This document shows positions 6,061 to 8,910 of a stretch of DNA of 8,910 nucleotides, in pieces; within the stretch, counting starts at the first letter, position 1, and each line of letters opens with the position of its first letter. Position numbers and translations under genes: made by a program. Where the stretch lies: contig RFHN01000071.1 in the NCBI GenBank assembly GCA_003695835.1, positions 1-8,910 of the forward strand, read 5' to 3'. The notes beneath the pieces were generated by a model that saw nothing but the letters and a program-made list of their open reading frames with translations, was not told the DNA's origin and made no database searches. Origin of the DNA: Armatimonadota bacterium (GTDB lineage Bacteria > Armatimonadota > Fimbriimonadia > Fimbriimonadales > ATM1).

Positions 6061-6402
6061 TTAGAGTTCGTGACCGGAGATCGTGCAGGTCGGGTCCGTA
6101 CCGACGTTGCCGATGGTGTAGGTGCCGCCCGACGGGCACTCCGGCTGCTTGCGGATGTAGTCCGGGACGATGTTCGCCCAGGAAACCGCTGCGCCATCGG
6201 CGGCCTTGTTGTCCATCGCCCACTGCTCCTTGGCAGCGTCAATCTGGCGAAGGTTCGCGATGCAGGACTTCGTTCGGGAAGTCTCACGCGCCTTAATGAA
6301 GTTCGGCACGGCAATCGCGAGCAGGATGCCGATGATCAGGACGACGATCATGATCTCGACCAGGGTGAAGCCCCGGCGTCGCTTCTTGCTCAGCAAGTTC
6401 AT
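6061..6402 (-). CDS. GspG/type IV pilin-like major prepilin
   Basis: This 113-residue prepilin is the probable main subunit of a pseudopilus or pilus. The leader MNLLSKKRRRG is cleaved at G11/F12 by a prepilin peptidase. The mature N-terminus FTLVEIMIVVLIIGILLAIA (12-31) has Glu at +5 (E16) and the classic hydrophobic assembly helix. The sequence continues PNFIKARETSRTKSC and NLRQIDAAKEQWAMD, then a short C-terminal sheet with CPSGGTY...PTC...GHEL, a tail common in pilins of Armatimonadota, Planctomycetota and relatives. The two tail Cys may form a disulfide, with a third Cys in the helix region. The mature chain of about 102 residues is short even for GspG. The ATG at 6402 has GGAGG about 12 bases upstream. 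It is the first gene of the cluster and is separated from the minor pilins by 123 bp containing two hairpins, which suits a higher expression level. Confidence 0.94.
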   Translation of the reverse strand: MNLLSKKRRRGFTLVEIMIVVLIIGILLAIAVPNFIKARETSRTKSCIANLRQIDAAKEQWAMDNKAADGAAVSWANIVPDYIRKQPECPSGGTYTIGNVGTDPTCTISGHEL

Positions 6403-6485
6403 CTGTTTTCGAATCCTCCGTTGTGTAGTGTTCTGTGGTTCGACTAAGGAATTAGCCGTTCTCAGGTGGGTCTTTCCATCCTGGC

Positions 6486-6511
6486 GGCTCGTCGAGCCTG
6501 GTAGGATTATC
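6486..6511 (-). promoter_or_regulatory. Weak candidate -10 and operator-like palindrome upstream of the major pilin
   Basis: On the minus strand GATAAT (6511-6506) resembles a -10 box (five of six), but its -35 partner is poor. Immediately downstream lies the 13-bp palindrome GGCTCG-T-CGAGCC (6498-6486), where transcription would begin. It would leave a leader of about 95 bases before the pilin start. I see no sigma-54 consensus. Confidence 0.25.
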
Positions 6512-6741
6512 GGAAGGCTGCCCAGGAATCTTGAGTGGATGGTCTCGCGCCCGCGCATGGGGAAAACTCGTGGAGAACTCGCAGCCCAAAGAGCAGGTTT
6601 CTGGCCATGGGTAGAACGATAGGCTCCGAAGCGCCGTGAGAAACTCGCCTGGTTTTTCCCTCTGAATGAAACGCCGCGGAATACAGCGAAACCGAGCCTT
6701 AGGTTGACTCCTGCCCGCATGGACTCCCCTCTGTACGCGCC

Positions 6742-6770
6742 TTGCCGGAAATCAGCCCAGGCGGGATAAT
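6742..6770 (+). promoter_or_regulatory. Sigma-70-like promoter of the DnaA-like gene
   Basis: TTGCCG (6742-6747) and GATAAT (6765-6770) are separated by exactly 17 bp. They match the -35 and -10 consensus at four and five of six positions. The predicted start near 6777 coincides with the first base of the inverted repeat that precedes the gene. Confidence 0.5.
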
Positions 6771-6776
6771 ACGAAT

Positions 6777-6810
6777 CGCCGACGGCTTCGAGGGGCGGGC
6801 GCCGTCGGCG
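6777..6810 (+). promoter_or_regulatory. 10-bp perfect inverted repeat (5' leader hairpin or operator) before the DnaA-like gene
   Basis: CGCCGACGGC (6777-6786) and GCCGTCGGCG (6801-6810) are exact reverse complements around a 14-base loop. The last base of the right arm is also the first G of the Shine-Dalgarno GGAG (6810-6813). With the promoter above, the mRNA would begin with this hairpin and its stability could limit ribosome access. A DNA-binding protein could equally use it as an operator. Confidence 0.6.
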
Positions 6811-6819
6811 GAGTGAGCG

Positions 6820-7806
6820 ATGGGGGCAATACAAGCAGCAGGAGAGAGTTTCAACCTTGCCTGGGGGCAAAGCTTTTCAGTTCGTTGGGCCGAAGCCGGC
6901 GTCGCGGTCGTGGCTTCAAACGAGCAGGCGACCGAGCAGGTACAGCGATGGTTGAGCCGCGGCGGTTTTCTGCTCCTCTCTGGCCCAACGGGCTGGGGCA
7001 AGTCGCTGTTGGCCGAAGCGGCGTCCCGGGCGCTGATAGGTGAGTACGGCCGGCCGGTCTTGGTTCAAAACGATTCGGACCTGGCGAAGGGGGAGCGGGC
7101 GGCGCGGCTCATCCTCGATCTGAATTACCGCCAAGGGGGTTCCTCGCGTCTCGGCGCCGCTGTCGCGGCTCTGCTCGAGAGGCGCCTCCGTGCGTCGGCG
7201 CCGACACTGTGCGTTCCCTCGTCCGAAAAGTGTTGTTCGATGGTGCCCCGGCCGTCACGATGGCAACGGGCGGCGATCGGAGAGCCTGACCTGGCCGACA
7301 AGAGGGAGATCGCGCAGACGATCTTTCGGCGCGAGGGAAGGCTCGTGAGTGCGCAAACCTGCCAGTTTGTGGCGTCTCTCTGCGGGTCCAGCGGGCACGC
7401 CATCGTAGGCGCAGCGAGGCGGTTGCTCGCGTCGGGAAGGGAGTTCGATTTCAACCCCCTGTTGACGTTCGGTCTTTTGCTGCCGGTGTTAGAGGCGAGT
7501 CGAAAGAGGGAGCTGTTCGACCGGGTCGTGGATGCGACCTATCGCGCGGGTGCAGGTAAGATGCGCCGGCGCGAACTGGAAGCCGCGTGCCTTAGCGTGT
7601 CGGCATACGTCTTATCAAGAGAAGCATGCGCACGGGAAGAGGAGATCGCGGCGTATTTCCAGTTATCGCAAGGAGAGATTTACGGAATGATTCGGAGGGT
7701 CGCTCGTTTGGTCGGCCGCTCCGATTCAGCGCTTTGCCAGTGCATCGAGCGCATTACGGCACTGGCCGGGAGAGAGCTTGTTGAAAACGCCAGCAAAAGG
7801 ACCTGA
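6820..7806 (+). CDS. Divergent DnaA/Hda-like AAA+ ATPase
   Basis: This 328-residue protein resembles DnaA domains III and IV without the N-terminal helicase-loading domains. After a 30-residue start comes VVASNEQATEQV, like the DnaA VVGxxN...A segment, then Walker A GPTGWGKS (55-62). The best Walker B candidate is LILDL (97-101), with Leu where DnaA has a second Asp. Sensor 1-like CVPSS is at 131-135. A lid starts at EPDLADKREI (155-164), like DnaA PPDxETR, and runs to SGHAIVGAARRLLA (191-204), where the sensor II Arg appears to be His193. The interval between Walker A and B is about 20 residues shorter than in DnaA, so the initiator-specific helices may be missing. Helices at 233-312 resemble domain IV, but no GGRDHTTV motif is present. 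The ATG at 6820 has GGAG at 6-base spacing. It might be a replication regulator, a diverged initiator or a transcription factor; DnaA homology is by eye. Confidence 0.75.
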   Translation: MGAIQAAGESFNLAWGQSFSVRWAEAGVAVVASNEQATEQVQRWLSRGGFLLLSGPTGWGKSLLAEAASRALIGEYGRPVLVQNDSDLAKGERAARLILDLNYRQGGSSRLGAAVAALLERRLRASAPTLCVPSSEKCCSMVPRPSRWQRAAIGEPDLADKREIAQTIFRREGRLVSAQTCQFVASLCGSSGHAIVGAARRLLASGREFDFNPLLTFGLLLPVLEASRKRELFDRVVDATYRAGAGKMRRRELEAACLSVSAYVLSREACAREEEIAAYFQLSQGEIYGMIRRVARLVGRSDSALCQCIERITALAGRELVENASKRT

Positions 7807-7821
7807 TTTTGGAAACGAAAG

Positions 7822-7842
7822 CGGCGTAACGGCCGGGTTTTT
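7822..7842 (+). terminator. Weak possible intrinsic terminator after the DnaA-like gene
   Basis: CGGC (7822-7825) and GCCG (7832-7835) form a 4-bp GC stem with a 6-base loop, followed by GG and TTTTT (7838-7842). The stem is short, so termination may be partial and the GGDEF gene downstream might be partly co-transcribed. Confidence 0.25.
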
Positions 7843-7861
7843 GCATCCCACCGGGCGTGGA

Positions 7862-7875
7862 TACGATAGGCTATC
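7862..7875 (+). promoter_or_regulatory. Possible -10 and overlapping palindrome before the CBS-GGDEF gene
   Basis: TACGAT (7862-7867) matches the -10 consensus at four of six positions, with a TTTGCA -35-like element (7840-7845) 16 bp upstream. GATAG-G-CTATC (7865-7875) is a palindrome overlapping it, which could be an operator. The evidence is thin. Confidence 0.25.
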
Positions 7876-7903
7876 TACAGGCGGCCGTACGCCGGGAAGC
7901 GGA

Positions 7904-8910
7904 ATGAAGACGGTCAGAGATTTGGCTCTCTGGCCACTCTGGGTGAATCCGGAGCATCGAGTGAGGAGCGCGCTCCTGCTCATGAAGGGTCACGGAGTCA
8001 AGGCGCTGGGCGTCCTCTCAGGCAACGAATTCTTGGGAATCCTCAACATGGAGGACCTGGTCGGTGTGCCCGAGGAGGCGCTGGTCGAGCGGTACGTGAC
8101 GAATGAGATCCTCATGGCGAGCCCGGACGACCCTCTTGCAAGGGTGGCGGACATGATGGCCCGGGAACGCGTAGACCGGGTCGCGGTCGTTCGCGACGGC
8201 GCCTTTTACGGAATCGTTTTCGCGCAAGACCTGTTGGGCGATGTCGCCAGGAACGTAGACCCCGTCACGGGCCTTCCTTGGAGCGACGCTCTCCGCGAAT
8301 GGGGCGTAGCGAGGTTGGCGGAGGGTCGAGAGATCTGTATCCTCTTCTTCGACCTGGACGATTTCGGCGAATACAACAAGCGGTTTGGACATCTCGTGGG
8401 CGACCGGGTGCTCAAACACGTCGCCGAAGAGTTGCTTCTGATGACCGACCCCCAGAGGGACCTCGTGTGTCGGTATGCCGGCGATGAGTTCGTCGTTGCG
8501 ACCTTGCGCCTACGGGCGGAGGCCGAGATCCTGGCGAACAGCATCGTGGATCGAATCCGAGGCGCGGTCGTCGAGGGCGGGTCGAAGCCGATCTCCCTCA
8601 GCGTCGGCGTATTCGGAGGCCGCAGAACTCGAGAAAGAGAGAACGTTCACCTCGCTTCGACTTTGGACAATCTCATCAACCGCGCAAGCCAGGAATGTAT
8701 GGCTGCGAAGGGCCACCGCGAGGCACAAGGCGAGCCGATCCCAGCCGCGCGTCCTGCCCGCACGGAGGAACGATCGGCGACGGTCGAAGCCGCGATCCCA
8801 GCAGGCGAGTTCAGGCTGGAGTCTGTCACGGTCTCTCCCGTCGAAGGCAGATTCACCGCGACGGCGATCATCCGCCGCGGGGAGCAATCCGCCACCGGAC
8901 AGTGCTACCG
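7904..8910 (+). CDS. CBS-CBS-GGDEF protein, putative diguanylate cyclase (C-terminus beyond the window)
   Basis: At least 335 residues are visible and the frame is open at the window end. A pair of CBS domains (about 1-55 and 60-115; VRDLALWPLWVNPEHRV... and ILMASPDDPL... ending YGIVFAQDLL) probably senses an adenine nucleotide. The GGDEF domain (about 116-272) opens with DPVTGLP. It has FFDLDDF (148-154) with the metal-binding Asp, N158 and FGHLVGD for substrate binding, and the signature as AGDEF (192-196), a variant found in active cyclases. The product-inhibition RxxD site is not at its usual place (PQRD at 183-186). These features predict synthesis of cyclic di-GMP in the cytoplasm. After a Pro/Ala/Glu-rich linker (273-300) a new segment begins (FRLESVTVSPVEGRFTATAI), the start of an unrecognised beta-rich domain. 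The ATG at 7904 has a weak GGGAAGCGGA before it. There is no membrane helix in the visible part. Confidence 0.92.
   Translation, partial: MKTVRDLALWPLWVNPEHRVRSALLLMKGHGVKALGVLSGNEFLGILNMEDLVGVPEEALVERYVTNEILMASPDDPLARVADMMARERVDRVAVVRDGAFYGIVFAQDLLGDVARNVDPVTGLPWSDALREWGVARLAEGREICILFFDLDDFGEYNKRFGHLVGDRVLKHVAEELLLMTDPQRDLVCRYAGDEFVVATLRLRAEAEILANSIVDRIRGAVVEGGSKPISLSVGVFGGRRTRERENVHLASTLDNLINRASQECMAAKGHREAQGEPIPAARPARTEERSATVEAAIPAGEFRLESVTVSPVEGRFTATAIIRRGEQSATGQCY

Larger units (their letters stand above)
6403..6819. other. 417-bp divergent regulatory gap between the prepilin cluster and the DnaA-like gene
   Basis: No credible coding frame or RNA gene is visible. It must hold promoters for both directions. 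It contains an odd palindrome GGCTCG-T-CGAGCC (6486-6498), three similar direct 10-mers (GGAAAACTCG 6561-6570, GGAGAACTCG 6572-6581, GAGAAACTCG 6638-6647), a promoter-like pair and a hairpin next to the plus-strand gene (listed separately). Extension of the major pilin frame upstream through this gap gives arginine- and serine-rich, uncharacteristic sequence, so I treat it as non-coding. Confidence 0.6.

Noticed and set aside
5527..6447. A 306-codon plus-strand open frame antisense to the GspI-like and major pilin genes
   Set aside because: It is explained as a shadow of the two prepilins. No ribosome binding site, domain or compositional support.
6435..6455. GGTTCGACT resembling a tRNA T-loop
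   Set aside because: No acceptor, D or anticodon stem can be drawn around it on either strand.
6403..6870. N-terminal extension of the major pilin frame to 6870
   Set aside because: The extension is non-conserved-looking sequence, it would bury the prepilin leader internally, and the ATG at 6402 has a good Shine-Dalgarno.
1..8910. CRISPR array, insertion sequence, prophage or defence island
   Set aside because: I see no regularly spaced repeats, transposase, integrase, terminal repeats or nuclease/toxin families. Composition looks even across the window.

Overview
The window is about 60% GC and encodes ten genes with almost no wasted sequence. The best guess for the organism is a member of the Armatimonadota, perhaps Fimbriimonadales. 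This rests mainly on the major prepilin (an FTLVEIMIVVLIIGILLAIA core followed by FIKARETSRTKSC...NLRQIDAAKEQWAMD and a CPSGGTY...PTC...GH tail), a pilin type common in that phylum and its neighbours. It is an inference from sequence style, not a proven assignment.

Layout. (i) 1-1279, minus strand: the first 105 codons of recF (cut by the window edge), a 217-bp gap, then an RDD-family membrane protein. (ii) 1314-2609, plus strand: a DUF58 protein that starts only 34 bp from the divergent RDD gene. (iii) 2619-6402, minus strand: a five-gene prepilin cluster read from right to left: GspG-type major pilin, GspI/PilV-like, GspJ/PilW-like and GspK/PilX-like minor pilins, and a small secreted or bitopic protein. 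The last four genes are tightly spaced (4-bp overlap, 42 bp, 2 bp). Two hairpins separate the major pilin from them. (iv) 6403-6819: a 417-bp divergent regulatory gap. (v) 6820-7806, plus strand: a divergent DnaA/Hda-like AAA+ protein. (vi) 7904-8910, plus strand: a CBS-CBS-GGDEF protein, cut by the window edge.

How it fits together. The prepilin set follows the G-I-J-K order of type II secretion and type IV pilus systems. It supplies a fibre subunit and the I-J-K tip complex. No assembly ATPase, platform protein, secretin or prepilin peptidase is present here, so those must be encoded elsewhere. The GGDEF protein might tie c-di-GMP to surface behaviour, but nothing in the sequence links it directly to the pilins. 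recF and the DnaA-like gene are replication or repair genes, but they lie 6.5 kb apart and do not form a classical dnaA-dnaN-recF block.

The most unusual item is the DnaA-like protein. It keeps Walker A but has a short Walker A-to-B interval, a Walker B lacking the second acidic residue, no sensor II arginine at the expected place and no GGRDHTTV recognition motif. Its gene is preceded by a good promoter-like sequence and a 10-bp perfect inverted repeat that would form a 5'-terminal hairpin touching the ribosome binding site. I see no CRISPR array, insertion sequence, rRNA or tRNA.
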